DNA of 64,000 nt from Acidobacterium sp. (GCA_002737365.1 NSIL01000001.1:124001-188000); one strand, 5' to 3'. Numbered from the stretch's first letter, positions 35,885 to 45,351 are shown. Notes: generated by a model from the sequence alone, not told the origin. Numbers and translations are program-made.

Positions 35885-38430
35885 CAGGCTTCAGCCGGCG
35901 TCAGCGTGATCTCAACGTGCGGCTCACCGGTCCTGAGGACCAAACCATCGGCGCGGCACGCCGCCTTCAGGTCGCGTTCAACCAGGGCCAGGCTGGTCAC
36001 CACGTTCTCTGCGGCGAAGTAGATCACTTGCCGGACTGGCGTGCCGACCGAGACTTTCTGATCGGTCTTGGCCTTGCGAATCGCGTTCAACGCGTCGGTC
36101 AGGTGGAACACCGACTGCTGCGCCGCGGCGTCAGTCCCCGACACCGCGATGACCTCGACCCGCGTCGGCCAGGCCGCCCGGTGGACCGACCCCTCCTGTG
36201 ACCACGACCAGACCGATTCGGTGACAAACGACAGATACGGCGCCAACAGACGCAGCAGCACCGAGAGCGCCAGGCGCATGGCCGTGGACGCCGACGCCGC
36301 GGCGTCGGGACCGAAGTCACCGTAGCGGCGCGACTTGGCGGCTTCCACGTAGTTATCGCAGAAGTCCCAGAAGAACGACTCGACCTTGGCCAGGGCCTTT
36401 GCATACTCGTAGTGCTCGAGTTCCGCGGTGGCCTCGTCCACGAGGCCGGCGAGGTTCTGCAGCATGCCGCGGTCGAGCGCCGCGGTCACCGCACCGGCCG
36501 GCTGGTCGCCCGCGAGCACGAACTTCGAGACGTTCATCACCTTCATGGCCAGCTTGCGGCCAATCTTCATCTGACCGACATCAAACGCCGTATCGACACC
36601 TGGGCCGCCGCGGGCCGCCCAGTAGCGCACGCCGTCGGAGCCGTACTCCTGCAACAAGGCCAGCGGCGTGACCACGTTGCCTTTGGACTTCGACATCTTC
36701 TTGCGGTCGGGATCCAGCACCCATCCCGAAATCGAGGCGTGGGTCCATGGCACCGAGTCGTTCTCGAAGTGAGCGCGCACCACCGACGAGAACAACCACG
36801 TGCGAATGATGTCGTGCGCCTGCGGCCGCAGGTCCATCGGGAAAGTCCGCGCAAAGACGTCGGCGTCGGTCTGCCACTGGCTGACCAGTTGCGGCGAGAC
36901 CGAGGAAGTCGCCCAGGTATCCATCACATCAGGATCGGCTACGAAGCCACCCGGCTTGCCACGCTGATCGGCGGTGTAGCCCTCGGGCAGGTCGGTCGAC
37001 GGATCGATCGGCAGCCGCGATTCATCCGGCACCAGCGGCCGGTTGTAGTCGATCGTGCCGTCAGCACGCAGCGAATACCACAGCGGGAACGGCACACCGA
37101 AGAAGCGCTGGCGACTCACGCACCAGTCGCCGTTCAGGCCGTTGACCCAGTTCTCATAGCGCGCCTGCATATACTCCGGGTGCCACGCCATCTCACGTCC
37201 GCGCGCAATGAAGGCCTCGCGGTAGTCCATGGTCTTGATGAACCACTGACGGCTGGTCACGATTTCGAGCGGACGGTCGCCCTTCTCGTAGAACTTCACG
37301 TGGTGCGTAATCGGCTTCGGGTCGCCCTGCAAGTCGCCGCTTTCGCGCAGCAACTCGACGATCTTGACCTGCGCCTTCTTGGCCGAGAGCCCGGCCAGTT
37401 GGTCGTAGGCCTGCTGCGCACGCGCCACGTGGGCGGTTTCCCACCCCGGCTCGCCCCAGGTCACGGGACCGAGCGTGCCGTTGGTCTGCACGATCGCACG
37501 CACCGGCAGCTTGAGCTCGCGCCACCAGATCACGTCGGTGGTGTCACCGAACGTGCAGATCATCGCAATGCCGCTGCCCTTGTCCGGATCCGCCAGCGCA
37601 TGCGCCAGCACGGGGACCGTCACGCCGAACATCGGCGTCACCACCTCGGTCCCAAACAGCGGCTGAAACCGGACATCGTCTGGATGCGCAACCAGCGCCA
37701 CGCAGGCGGGAATCAGTTCGGGGCGCGTCGTCTCAATCGCGACCATGCCGCTGCCGTCAGCCTTCGCGAAATGAATCCGGTGGTACGCACCCGGCTGCTC
37801 GCGGTCTTCGAGTTCGGCCTGCGCCACGGCGGTGCGGAAGTCGACATCCCACAGCGTGGGCGCTTCCACCTGGTAGGCGAGCTTCCTGGCTAGCAGGCGC
37901 AGGAACATCAGTTGCGAGACGCGCTGCGCCGGACGGGCAATGGTGGCGTAGGTCATCGACCAGTCCACGGACAGGCCGAGATAGCGCCACAGGTCCTCGA
38001 AGATCTTTTCGTCCTCGATCGTCAACTTGACGCACAGCTCAATGAAGTTGGGCCGCGACACCGAGATCGGCTGCTTCTCTGGTTTCTCTGGCGGCACGAA
38101 CGACGGGTTGTACGGCAGCGACGAATCGCAGCGCACGCCGAAGTAGTTCTGCACCCGACGCTCGGTCGGCAGGCCGTTGTCGTCCCACCCCATCGGATAG
38201 AACACTTCCTTGCCGCGCATGCGCTGAAAGCGCGCCACGATGTCGGTATGGGTGTACGAGAAGACGTGCCCGACATGGAGTGACCCGCTGACGGTGGGCG
38301 GCGGCGTGTCGATGGAATAGATCTGGTCGCGGGACTTGGTGCGGTCGAAGCGGTAGGTGCCTTCACGCTCCCAGCGCGCGGACAGCGCCTCTTCCAGGCC
38401 TTCCAGTGCGGGCTTTTCCGGGACGGACAT
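35884..38430 (-). CDS. valS: Valyl-tRNA synthetase
   Basis: 848 residues of the class Ia editing synthetases: HVGH in TVSGSLHVGHVFSYTHTD, the CP1 editing domain (ETTRPELIPACVALVAHPDD), KMSKS in DRKKMSKSKGNVVTPLALLQ and an anticodon-binding helical domain. The AIETTRPEL and DVMDTWATSS blocks and the GSGIAMICTFGD editing loop favour valine over isoleucine. The C-terminal tRNA-binding coiled coil found in E. coli ValRS is mostly missing. Second half of a minus-strand run shared with the B12 mutase genes. Confidence 0.94.
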   Translation of the reverse strand: MSVPEKPALEGLEEALSARWEREGTYRFDRTKSRDQIYSIDTPPPTVSGSLHVGHVFSYTHTDIVARFQRMRGKEVFYPMGWDDNGLPTERRVQNYFGVRCDSSLPYNPSFVPPEKPEKQPISVSRPNFIELCVKLTIEDEKIFEDLWRYLGLSVDWSMTYATIARPAQRVSQLMFLRLLARKLAYQVEAPTLWDVDFRTAVAQAELEDREQPGAYHRIHFAKADGSGMVAIETTRPELIPACVALVAHPDDVRFQPLFGTEVVTPMFGVTVPVLAHALADPDKGSGIAMICTFGDTTDVIWWRELKLPVRAIVQTNGTLGPVTWGEPGWETAHVARAQQAYDQLAGLSAKKAQVKIVELLRESGDLQGDPKPITHHVKFYEKGDRPLEIVTSRQWFIKTMDYREAFIARGREMAWHPEYMQARYENWVNGLNGDWCVSRQRFFGVPFPLWYSLRADGTIDYNRPLVPDESRLPIDPSTDLPEGYTADQRGKPGGFVADPDVMDTWATSSVSPQLVSQWQTDADVFARTFPMDLRPQAHDIIRTWLFSSVVRAHFENDSVPWTHASISGWVLDPDRKKMSKSKGNVVTPLALLQEYGSDGVRYWAARGGPGVDTAFDVGQMKIGRKLAMKVMNVSKFVLAGDQPAGAVTAALDRGMLQNLAGLVDEATAELEHYEYAKALAKVESFFWDFCDNYVEAAKSRRYGDFGPDAAASASTAMRLALSVLLRLLAPYLSFVTESVWSWSQEGSVHRAAWPTRVEVIAVSGTDAAAQQSVFHLTDALNAIRKAKTDQKVSVGTPVRQVIYFAAENVVTSLALVERDLKAACRADGLVLRTGEPHVEITLTPAEA

Positions 38431-38474
38431 ATCCCGCCATTATCTCGCGGAAGGGCGACCCTCGTCCGGTGGAC

Positions 38475-39224
38475 TTATCGGGTGTCGCGTTCGGCCCTGG
38501 CCTTGACCCGGCCAATTTCATCGCGGATCAGGCGCTCCGAGGTATCGGCGACGACGGTTCGCACGGTGTCGCGAATCGCGGCGGCCATCGCCGTTCGCAA
38601 CTCGGCGCCAAAGTTGCTGGAATTGAGCCGGTCGGCCACGCGTTGCGCAATCTGGTCGAGTATCACGTCGGTGATCTCAGGTGCCCCGGCCTGGACCACG
38701 ATCGGTGCGGACGCTGCCGCAGACGCCGGAACGGGAGGTGGTTCGACGACGTCGCCGGTCTCGAAGGCGAGTAGCGCCGCGAAGTCGTCGGCTACGGAAC
38801 TAAGTGCCAAGGGTGCCTGGGGTGCCACGGGTGCCAGCCGTACGGCCGGGCTGGTGTCCTTCAAGCCGAGCAATTCTCGCACTCGACTAATCACGGCAGT
38901 TGGCTCTAACGGTTTCTCAATAAACCCACGGGCGCCGCTCGCCTCGAGCCGCGCCGCATCCACAGATTCAAACGCCCCCGACAACAGCAACACCGGCACG
39001 CTGCGCAGCGCCGCGCGGCCCTGCATCTGCTGCGCCAGATCGTAGCCGCTGATCCGGGGCAGCACGGTGCTGGCCAGCACGATATCGGGCGGCGGCCCGG
39101 CCATGGCATCCAGCGCCTGCTGGCCGTCCGAGGCGGTCACCACGCGAAACGACTCCTCGGCGAACGTCAAGGCGATGACGCGCTGGGTCGTGACGCTGTC
39201 GTCGGCGAGCAGCAGGGTGAGCAT
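38475..39224 (-). CDS. Pseudo-receiver protein with C-terminal helical domain
   Basis: 249 residues. Residues 1-120 form a response-regulator receiver: acidic pair Asp8-Asp9 (LLLADDS), the switch Ser82 (VLLLSGAFES) and Lys104 (GFIEKPLEP) are present, but the phosphorylated Asp is Ser52 (DIVLASTVLP). The domain therefore cannot be activated by the usual aspartyl phosphate. A linker (LAPVAPQAPLA) is encoded by a 9-base tandem repeat. The C-terminus (DVILDQIAQRVADRLNS ... SERLIRDEIGRVKARAERD) resembles the helical tail of receiver proteins in gliding and motility systems of myxobacteria and acidobacteria. It lies 7 bases after the B12 subunit gene. Confidence 0.8.
   Translation of the reverse strand: MLTLLLADDSVTTQRVIALTFAEESFRVVTASDGQQALDAMAGPPPDIVLASTVLPRISGYDLAQQMQGRAALRSVPVLLLSGAFESVDAARLEASGARGFIEKPLEPTAVISRVRELLGLKDTSPAVRLAPVAPQAPLALSSVADDFAALLAFETGDVVEPPPVPASAAASAPIVVQAGAPEITDVILDQIAQRVADRLNSSNFGAELRTAMAAAIRDTVRTVVADTSERLIRDEIGRVKARAERDTR
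38804..38837. repeat. Four 9-base tandem units GTGCCNNGG
   Basis: Units read GTGCCAAGG, GTGCCTGGG, GTGCCACGG, GTGCCAGCC. On the coding (minus) strand they give LAPVAPQAPLA in the linker between the receiver and the C-terminal domain, another case of a short repeat in a protein linker. Confidence 0.6.
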
Positions 39225-39231
39225 CAATACC

Positions 39232-39633
39232 TCAGACCCTGGCCCGCGCGTTGGCGGCGATGTAATCGACAATGTGCTGCATGGGCGTGCCCGGGAGAAA
39301 GATGCCGTGGATGCCCATGCCGTTCAGCTTGGGCACGTCGACGTCGGGAATAATCCCGCCAATCACGACCTGCACGTCATCAAGGCCCTTGGCTTTCAAC
39401 AATTCCATGATGCGTGGGCAGATGTGCATGTGCGCGCCCGACAGGATCGACAAGCCAATCACGTCAGCGTCTTCCTGCAACGCCGCGGAGACAATCATCT
39501 CCGGCGTCTGGCGCAGGCCGGTGTAGATCACTTCCATGCCGGCGTCACGCAACGCGCGGGCAATTACCTTGGCGCCACGATCGTGGCCATCGAGGCCCGG
39601 CTTCGCAATCACGACCCGAATCTTTTGACTCAT
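39232..39633 (-). CDS. B12-binding subunit of acyl-CoA mutase
   Basis: 133 residues, only the cobalamin-binding domain: the base-off/His-on motif is DGHDRGAKV with the cobalt-coordinating His, followed by GLSILSGAH and GGIIPDVDV. The start at 39633 overlaps the large-subunit stop (ATGA). A separate small subunit of this size is the layout of isobutyryl-CoA mutase IcmB and of archaeal-type split methylmalonyl-CoA mutase. An earlier in-frame start lies inside the large-subunit gene and is rejected. Confidence 0.93.
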   Translation of the reverse strand: MSQKIRVVIAKPGLDGHDRGAKVIARALRDAGMEVIYTGLRQTPEMIVSAALQEDADVIGLSILSGAHMHICPRIMELLKAKGLDDVQVVIGGIIPDVDVPKLNGMGIHGIFLPGTPMQHIVDYIAANARARV

Positions 39634-41294
39634 ATCACCGGTACTTCTTCGTATTCGCCCCACACCTCGCGCAGGGCATCGCACATTTCGCCCACGGTCG
39701 CATAGGCGCGGACGCATTCAAGCAGCGGCACCATGGTGTTGCCGCGGCCCCGGGCCACCTCCTGCAGCGCCGCCAGCGCGCGCCGCACGCGGCCGTTGTC
39801 GCGCGCCTGCTTGAGCTCGGCGAGACGCTTCAACTGCACGCCCGCCGCGGTGTCGTCGATGTAGAGAATCTCGATCGGTTTCTCGTCGGCCTGGATGAAG
39901 TCGTTGACGCCGACCACGATTTTCTCCTTGCGCTCGACGGCCTGCTGGAACTGGTACGACGCCTCGGCCAGTTCCTTCTGTGGATAGCCGCGCTCGATCG
40001 CCGCGACCATGCCGCCCATGCCGTCAATGGTCTCCCAGTACTTCAGCGTGCCGTCAATCATGTCCTGGGTCAGCTTCTCGATGAAATACGACCCGCCGAG
40101 CGGATCGACGACGTTGGTCACGCCACTTTCGTGCGCGATGATCTGCTGGGTCCGCAGGGCGATGGTCGCGGTCTCCTTGGTCGGCAGCGCCAGCGCCTCG
40201 TCCAGCGAGTTAGTGTGCAGTGAGTTGGTCCCACCGAGCACGGCGGCCAGCGCCTGCAGGGCGGTGCGAACCACGTTGTTGTACGGCTGCTGCGCAGTCA
40301 GCGACACCCCGGCCGTCTGGGTGTGGAACCGCAGCGCCCACGAGCGGGGGTTCCTGGCGCCGAAGCGGTTCTTCATCGCCTCGGCCCACAGCTTGCGCGC
40401 CGCGCGGTACTTCGCGATCTCTTCAAAGAAGTCGCTGTGCGAGTTGAAGAAGAACGACATGCGCGGCACGAAGTCGTCCACGTCGAGGCCGGCATCGACG
40501 CCGTACTGGACATACTCCAGGCCGTCACGCAGCGTGAACGCCAGCTCCTGCAGCGCGGTCGAGCCCGCCTCGCGGATGTGATACCCGCTGACCGAAATGG
40601 TGTTCCACCTGGGCACCTCCTTCGCACAGAACGCAAAAATGTCGGTGATCAGGCGCATCGAGGGGCGCGGCGGGAAGATGTATTCTTTCTGCGCGATGAA
40701 TTCCTTGAGGATGTCGTTCTGAATCGTGCCGGAGATCGTCCTCCAGTCGGCCCCCTGCTGCTCGGCGACCACGAGATACATCGCAAAGATCATCGGCGCC
40801 GGCGAGTTGATCGTCATCGACGTCGTGATGTCGGCGAGCGAGATGCCGTCGAACAGCCGCTCCATGTCGGCGAGCGACATGATGCTGACGCCGCACTTGC
40901 CCACTTCTCCGAGGCACAGCTCATGGTCGGGATCGCGGCCCATCAGCGTCGGCAGGTCGAAGGCCACGCTCAGGCCGGTGCCGCCCGCCGCAATCAGCTC
41001 CTGGTAGCGCTGGTTGGTCTCCTCCGGCGTCCCGAACCCGGCGAACTGGCGCATGGTCCAGAGCTTGCCGCGGTAGCCGGTCGGGTGAATGCCGCGGAGG
41101 TAGGGAAACTCACCCGGATGGTTGGTGTCGTCGAGGCCTCCGAGATCGTCGGCGGTATAGAGGCGCTCGATCAGGCGGCCGGAGATGGTCGTGAACGGAC
41201 CCTTGCGCTCGGGAGACTTGCCCAGGGCCGGCTCGACCACTTCGCGTTCCCAGCGCTGCTTTCGGGTGCCTGCCGGGTCAGCCACGCTTTTCAT
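39630..41294 (-). CDS. Acyl-CoA mutase large subunit (isobutyryl-CoA mutase-like)
   Basis: 554 residues, the TIM-barrel half of an adenosylcobalamin acyl-CoA mutase without B12 domain: [65 protein letters not shown] and [26 protein letters not shown]. Most such genes are labelled methylmalonyl-CoA mutase. In well-studied methylmalonyl enzymes the substrate carboxylate is held by Tyr89 and Arg207; here these positions are Phe84 and Gln202, the pair known from isobutyryl-CoA mutase. It may therefore interconvert isobutyryl- and n-butyryl-CoA (or a related branched acyl-CoA). The next genes are its B12 subunit and a pseudo-receiver. Confidence 0.88.
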   Translation of the reverse strand: MKSVADPAGTRKQRWEREVVEPALGKSPERKGPFTTISGRLIERLYTADDLGGLDDTNHPGEFPYLRGIHPTGYRGKLWTMRQFAGFGTPEETNQRYQELIAAGGTGLSVAFDLPTLMGRDPDHELCLGEVGKCGVSIMSLADMERLFDGISLADITTSMTINSPAPMIFAMYLVVAEQQGADWRTISGTIQNDILKEFIAQKEYIFPPRPSMRLITDIFAFCAKEVPRWNTISVSGYHIREAGSTALQELAFTLRDGLEYVQYGVDAGLDVDDFVPRMSFFFNSHSDFFEEIAKYRAARKLWAEAMKNRFGARNPRSWALRFHTQTAGVSLTAQQPYNNVVRTALQALAAVLGGTNSLHTNSLDEALALPTKETATIALRTQQIIAHESGVTNVVDPLGGSYFIEKLTQDMIDGTLKYWETIDGMGGMVAAIERGYPQKELAEASYQFQQAVERKEKIVVGVNDFIQADEKPIEILYIDDTAAGVQLKRLAELKQARDNGRVRRALAALQEVARGRGNTMVPLLECVRAYATVGEMCDALREVWGEYEEVPVI

Positions 41295-41380
41295 ATCGCC
41301 CCTAATTATAAGACTGCCCGGCAGTTTCGGTCCCTGAGCGGGTGTAATTCAGTGTCCCGAGCCTCCGGCGTTGGCCGGAG

Positions 41381-43507
41381 TCAGGTGCCAATCCTGAAGG
41401 CCACGAGTTCGGTGACAGGTTTGTGGCCTTCACCATTTGCGCTCAACTCCAACAAGAACTGGCCGGTCGAATAGCTTGCGAGCGGCAGGTCGACCGTGTG
41501 GGCGGCGCCGGGCGTCGCGGGCGGCGTCACGACGATGTCGTTCATCTTGTTGCCTTGTTGATTCAGCAGGCGCGCCATCACGGTCGGCGGCTCCGCACCA
41601 GGTCCAAACGCCTCGACCCGAATCAGCAAGCGGTCGGTGCGGCGGAACTCACGCGTCGCCGTGGGCGGGGCCTCAACGGTAGCGGCCAGCGCCGTGAACT
41701 CGCGCGCACTTCGGGCAAACCACAACTTCGGCGTCCCGAGCATCAACTCTGGCGTCGACAGGTCTGGCACCATCAGCTCGCGATCTTCCGTGTCGAGCGT
41801 GCCCGTCCCGTCGCCCTCGATCGTCAGTCGCAGGTCCAGCTTCCCCGGCTTGGCGTCGAAGCTGATCGCCGCGCCCTGCCCCGTCGGCGCCAGCGTCACG
41901 GGCAGACGGCCGCGATAGACGATGTCGCCGGCCAGGGTGGTGGCGAGCAGGGTGACGCGGCGGGCCTCGTCGCGCCTGATGCCCGGCGTTGGCGGCAACG
42001 GTTCCCACAAGAACGTCACTCTGGCCAGGCCATTGGCGCCGCGCCCGGTGCCCATCCACGTGCGCACGTAGCGCCGGTTGGTGAGCGGCGTGATGGTGGC
42101 TAACGCCTTCGCGACGGCGGTCGGCGGTCCGGTCCTCGGTCCGGCCTCGGCGCGCCTGGCATCGGCCTCGGTGTACGCCCAGTAGCCCTTCCGCGCCCGC
42201 ACTTGCACACCGGGGCGCTTCACCCGCACGCGAATCGCATGGAACTTGCCGTCCATTGGCGCCTGCGTCGAGGTGTAGCCGATCAGGTAATAGGCGCTGG
42301 CGTCCCTGACGATCTGCTTGAGCCCTGGGCCCAGGTCATTCTGGTTGACGATAGCGCGGCCGTCGGTGTTCTCGGCCAGCGACCGCAAGCTATCGGTGGA
42401 GCTGGCCAAGTACCCCTGACTGGTCGAACCAGAAATATTGGCGGTGATGTCGAACTCGCCGGTCGACAGGCGACGCGGATCGACCGGGTAAATGGAGGTG
42501 TTGTGGCGGTTGGCGGCGTTGAAGACATCCTGCAGTTCGCTCAGCAGATCGAGGCTCGCGGTGAATTGCACCCGATCTTCCATCGGGTTGTTGTCTCCGG
42601 CGAATGGGTCGCGGGTGGCCCGGCCGGAATCGCCGAAGCCACCCGGCTGATCGCTGCGCATCTGCGGCGGCAAGGTGGCCGAGTAGCCCTCACTCACCAT
42701 GATCAAGGACTTGCGGCCCTCACGCAGCGAACCCAGCTTGGTGACGATGCCGCGAATGGCACCCAGTGACACCTGCCGGCGCAGCCGTTCGATGACGTCT
42801 GGCGTCAGCTTGTAGACATACTGCCGCTCGACCTCGTTAATCGGATCGTAGTTGTACTTGCGGCCTTCGAACTTCTCGATCGCGTTGATCACGCCCTGGT
42901 GATTGCGCGTCAGCGTCACGGCGTCAATCGGCGTCAGTGGATACATCACGGAGATCAGGTCGTTGGGGGCCAGCTCGGTGGTGATGAAGTCGATCAAGGG
43001 CTTGCGCACCGCCATGCTGTTCTCGCGGCGCACGGCATAGTCGTCCAGAAAGAACACGAAGATGCGTGAGGTTTCATCGCTGGCCGCCGTCTCTTCGTCC
43101 AGCCGCGTCCTGATGGTTCGCTGGGTGTAACTCGGCCCGGTGGTAGCGTCAATCTTCACCAGGCGCAGCGTCTCGGGCTTCTGCGGCTTGCCGTCCTCAC
43201 TGATCTCGAAGTCCTCGATCTTGAGGTCGGTGACCGGGTTGCCCTTGTTGTCGCTGACGATGGCATCGACGCGGATGAAGTTGATGCCGGTGCGGAACAC
43301 CGGTTGTTCCGGGCTTGGGGCTTGGGGCTTGGGGCTTGAGCCAGCCTGCGTCGCCGGCTTCTCCTGCCCGGCGGGCGGCTTCTCCTGCCTGTCCGCCGAA
43401 GCCGAGGCAGCGGGCGTCTCGGCGAAGGTCGAGGCGCGCAGACCCACCACGGCCGTCAGCACGGTGGCCGTCAGCAGGAGAACCGCGCGCGAAGGCGTGA
43501 GGCACAT
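41381..43507 (-). CDS. Exported VWFA-domain protein of acidobacterial type
   Basis: 708 residues from the ATG at 43507, which opens into a signal peptide (MCLTPSRAVLLLTATVLTAVVG); a longer frame upstream is antisense to the acyl-CoA dehydrogenase gene. After a linker (SPKPQAPSPEQ, repeat-encoded), residues 75-420 form a divergent von Willebrand A-like domain: INFIRVDAIVSDNKGNPVTD, IFVFFLDDYAV (in place of MIDAS DxSxS), MVSEGYSATLP and YYLIGYTSTQAPMDGKFHAIRVRVKRPGVQVRARKGYW. This matches the acidobacterial VWFA-related family, abundant in this phylum with unknown function. The C-terminal 280 residues are beta-rich. Its canonical metal-binding Ser residues are not evident. Confidence 0.88.
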   Translation of the reverse strand: MCLTPSRAVLLLTATVLTAVVGLRASTFAETPAASASADRQEKPPAGQEKPATQAGSSPKPQAPSPEQPVFRTGINFIRVDAIVSDNKGNPVTDLKIEDFEISEDGKPQKPETLRLVKIDATTGPSYTQRTIRTRLDEETAASDETSRIFVFFLDDYAVRRENSMAVRKPLIDFITTELAPNDLISVMYPLTPIDAVTLTRNHQGVINAIEKFEGRKYNYDPINEVERQYVYKLTPDVIERLRRQVSLGAIRGIVTKLGSLREGRKSLIMVSEGYSATLPPQMRSDQPGGFGDSGRATRDPFAGDNNPMEDRVQFTASLDLLSELQDVFNAANRHNTSIYPVDPRRLSTGEFDITANISGSTSQGYLASSTDSLRSLAENTDGRAIVNQNDLGPGLKQIVRDASAYYLIGYTSTQAPMDGKFHAIRVRVKRPGVQVRARKGYWAYTEADARRAEAGPRTGPPTAVAKALATITPLTNRRYVRTWMGTGRGANGLARVTFLWEPLPPTPGIRRDEARRVTLLATTLAGDIVYRGRLPVTLAPTGQGAAISFDAKPGKLDLRLTIEGDGTGTLDTEDRELMVPDLSTPELMLGTPKLWFARSAREFTALAATVEAPPTATREFRRTDRLLIRVEAFGPGAEPPTVMARLLNQQGNKMNDIVVTPPATPGAAHTVDLPLASYSTGQFLLELSANGEGHKPVTELVAFRIGT
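43311..43340. repeat. Heptamer GGGGCTT tandem repeat, in frame in the VWFA gene
   Basis: About four units of GGGGCTT / GGCTTGG. Read on the minus strand it encodes KPQAPSP in the linker after the signal peptide of the VWFA protein. Same family as 5295-5332 (signal peptide core) and 33433-33451 (noncoding). Confidence 0.65.
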
Positions 43508-43540
43508 GCCCGTGAACTCGATGATAGCATTCTCATCGGC

Positions 43541-44704
43541 ATGAACCAGACAATCGCCACGGTCCCTGCACTGACCAGGCTGGCCGAAGATGAGACCATT
43601 TTTCGCGACAGCGTCTACGAGTTTGCCGACAAAGAAGTGCGGCCGCTGGCGCGCGAAATGGACGAGCACGCGAAGCTGTCCCCGGCCCTGCTCGAGAAGC
43701 TGTTCACCATGGGCCTGCTGAGTGTCGAGGTGCCCGAAAGCTATGGCGGCGCCGGCGGCACGTTCTTTCACTCGGTCCTCGCCGTTGAAAGCCTGTCGCG
43801 CGTCGATCCGTCGGTCGGCGTGCTGGTGGACGTGCAGAACACGCTGGTCGTCAACGCCGTCATGCGGTGGGGCACCGACGCCATCAAGAAGACCTATCTC
43901 ACCAGACTCGCCACCAACACCATTGGCGCCTACTGCCTGTCGGAGGCCGGCTCGGGCAGCGACGCCTTCGCCTTGACGACCCGCGCGGTGGAACAAGGCG
44001 ACGGCTTCGCCATCACCGGCCGCAAGCTGTGGATTACGAACGGTAACGAAGCCGACATGTTCATCGTCTTCGCCACCATCAATCCCGAAGCCGGCTACCG
44101 CGGCATCACCGCCTTCATCGTCGATCGCGGCACGCCAGGCTTCACCGTCGGCAAGAAGGAAGACAAGCTCGGCATCCGCGCCAGCAGCACCTGCGAGCTG
44201 CTCTTCGACAACTGCATCGTCCCCAAGTCGCACATCCTCGGCGAGATCGGCAAGGGCTACAAGGTGGCCATCGAGACGCTGAACGAGGGACGCATCGGCA
44301 TCGGCGCGCAGATGCTCGGCCTGGCGCAGGGCGCGCTGGACCACACCGTGAAGTACATCAAGGCACGCAAGCAGTTCGGCAAGGCGATCGCCGATTTCCA
44401 GGGCGTGCAGTTCCAGATTGCGCGCATGGCGATGGACGTCGAAACTACTCGCCTCCTGGTCTACAACTCCGCGCGCCTGCGCGACGCGGGACTGCCCTTC
44501 CTGACGGAAGCAGCGATGTGCAAGGTGTATTCGTCGGAAGTCGCCGAACGCGTCGCCTCGATGGCGATCAACCTGTTCGGTGGCAACGGCTTCGTGAAGG
44601 AATATCCGGTCGAGAAGCTCTACCGCGATGCGAAGATCGGCCAGATCTACGAAGGCACAACCAACATGCAGTTGATGACCATCGCCAAGAACATTTTGGG
44701 CTAG
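43541..44704 (+). CDS. Acyl-CoA dehydrogenase
   Basis: 387 residues, complete: CLSEAGSGSDAFALTT (FAD), ITGRKLWITNGNEADMF, GKKEDKLGIRASSTCELLFDNC, QMLGLAQGALDHTVKYIKARKQFGKAI, and NLFGGNGFVKEYPVEKLYRDAK before IYEGTTNMQLMTIA, with the catalytic Glu. The strong match in the IRASSTCEL and IYEGTTNMQ region suggests short- or branched-chain substrates, as in amino acid breakdown. Divergent from the VWFA gene across 33 bases. Its stop codon overlaps the stop of the convergent gene (CTAG). Confidence 0.93.
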   Translation: MNQTIATVPALTRLAEDETIFRDSVYEFADKEVRPLAREMDEHAKLSPALLEKLFTMGLLSVEVPESYGGAGGTFFHSVLAVESLSRVDPSVGVLVDVQNTLVVNAVMRWGTDAIKKTYLTRLATNTIGAYCLSEAGSGSDAFALTTRAVEQGDGFAITGRKLWITNGNEADMFIVFATINPEAGYRGITAFIVDRGTPGFTVGKKEDKLGIRASSTCELLFDNCIVPKSHILGEIGKGYKVAIETLNEGRIGIGAQMLGLAQGALDHTVKYIKARKQFGKAIADFQGVQFQIARMAMDVETTRLLVYNSARLRDAGLPFLTEAAMCKVYSSEVAERVASMAINLFGGNGFVKEYPVEKLYRDAKIGQIYEGTTNMQLMTIAKNILG

Positions 44705-45351
44705 GCCAGAATCACCGCAAGGGTTCGGGAGTCTCGCGTGAGGCGCTCGAGCACTCCGCCGCGAACGTAACCTCCCGGTCCTTCAATGCGAATCGCCGCG
44801 TCCGCCGCGTGCTCAGCCGCATTGGCCGCAAACGCCTTCGCTCGCGCGACCAGCACGGCCGCACCACTCTCGTTGTGATCGACCGCCTGTGCCGCCCGGT
44901 ACGTCACCATTCGAGCGGCTTCCATTTCCGTCGCGCTGTCGGCAATTACCCAGTGCGGCGCCTGCTCGTCCGGACCCGGGCGCACGCCTGCGGACTTCAT
45001 GGCGGCCAGCGCATGCGCAATCGCGGCGCGTCCGACGCCGAGCGCCACCGCCGCCGCTACCAACCGGGCGCGAATCGGGTGTTCGGCGCCAACCGCCGCC
45101 AACGCGCTCTCGCTTCCCAGCAGTCCAGGCAGCGCGAGCACGGCTCCCGACGTTGTGCCTGCAAGGGCTGAGAAGCCCAACTGCGCACCAAGGCCCGCAT
45201 CGGTCATCGATACTTCTTCAACGACCAGCGTCGTCGGTACCGCCTCGCGCTGGAGCAGGGCTGTGAGTGATTCAAGCGTTGGACCGGCGGCTACGGCGGC
45301 GCGGACACGGTCAACGAGGGCTTGTTGTTCGGGGGTCAGGTCGAAAGTCAT
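44701..45351 (-). CDS. Reduced acyl-CoA dehydrogenase-like protein
   Basis: 216 residues: an N-terminal helix like those opening acyl-CoA dehydrogenases (MTFDLTPEQQALVDRVRAAV) followed directly by a C-terminal four-helix part (RARLVAAAVALGVGRAAIAHALAAM ... EMEAARMVTYRAAQAVD ... AIRIEGPGGYVRGGVLERLTRDSR). The FAD-binding and beta domains are missing and no catalytic Glu motif is seen, so the usual activity is unlikely. It could be a non-catalytic partner or a gene in decay. It overlaps the HIT gene start by 4 bases (ATGA) and the convergent dehydrogenase stop by 3 bases. Confidence 0.65.
   Translation of the reverse strand: MTFDLTPEQQALVDRVRAAVAAGPTLESLTALLQREAVPTTLVVEEVSMTDAGLGAQLGFSALAGTTSGAVLALPGLLGSESALAAVGAEHPIRARLVAAAVALGVGRAAIAHALAAMKSAGVRPGPDEQAPHWVIADSATEMEAARMVTYRAAQAVDHNESGAAVLVARAKAFAANAAEHAADAAIRIEGPGGYVRGGVLERLTRDSRTLAVILA

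Noticed and set aside
38804-38837. Direct repeats as iterons or binding sites
   Set aside because: They are in frame inside a coding region and give a typical Ala/Pro linker.
43508-44344. N-terminal extension of the VWFA protein opposite the acyl-CoA dehydrogenase
   Set aside because: The signal peptide begins at 43507 and the upstream part is antisense to a conserved gene.
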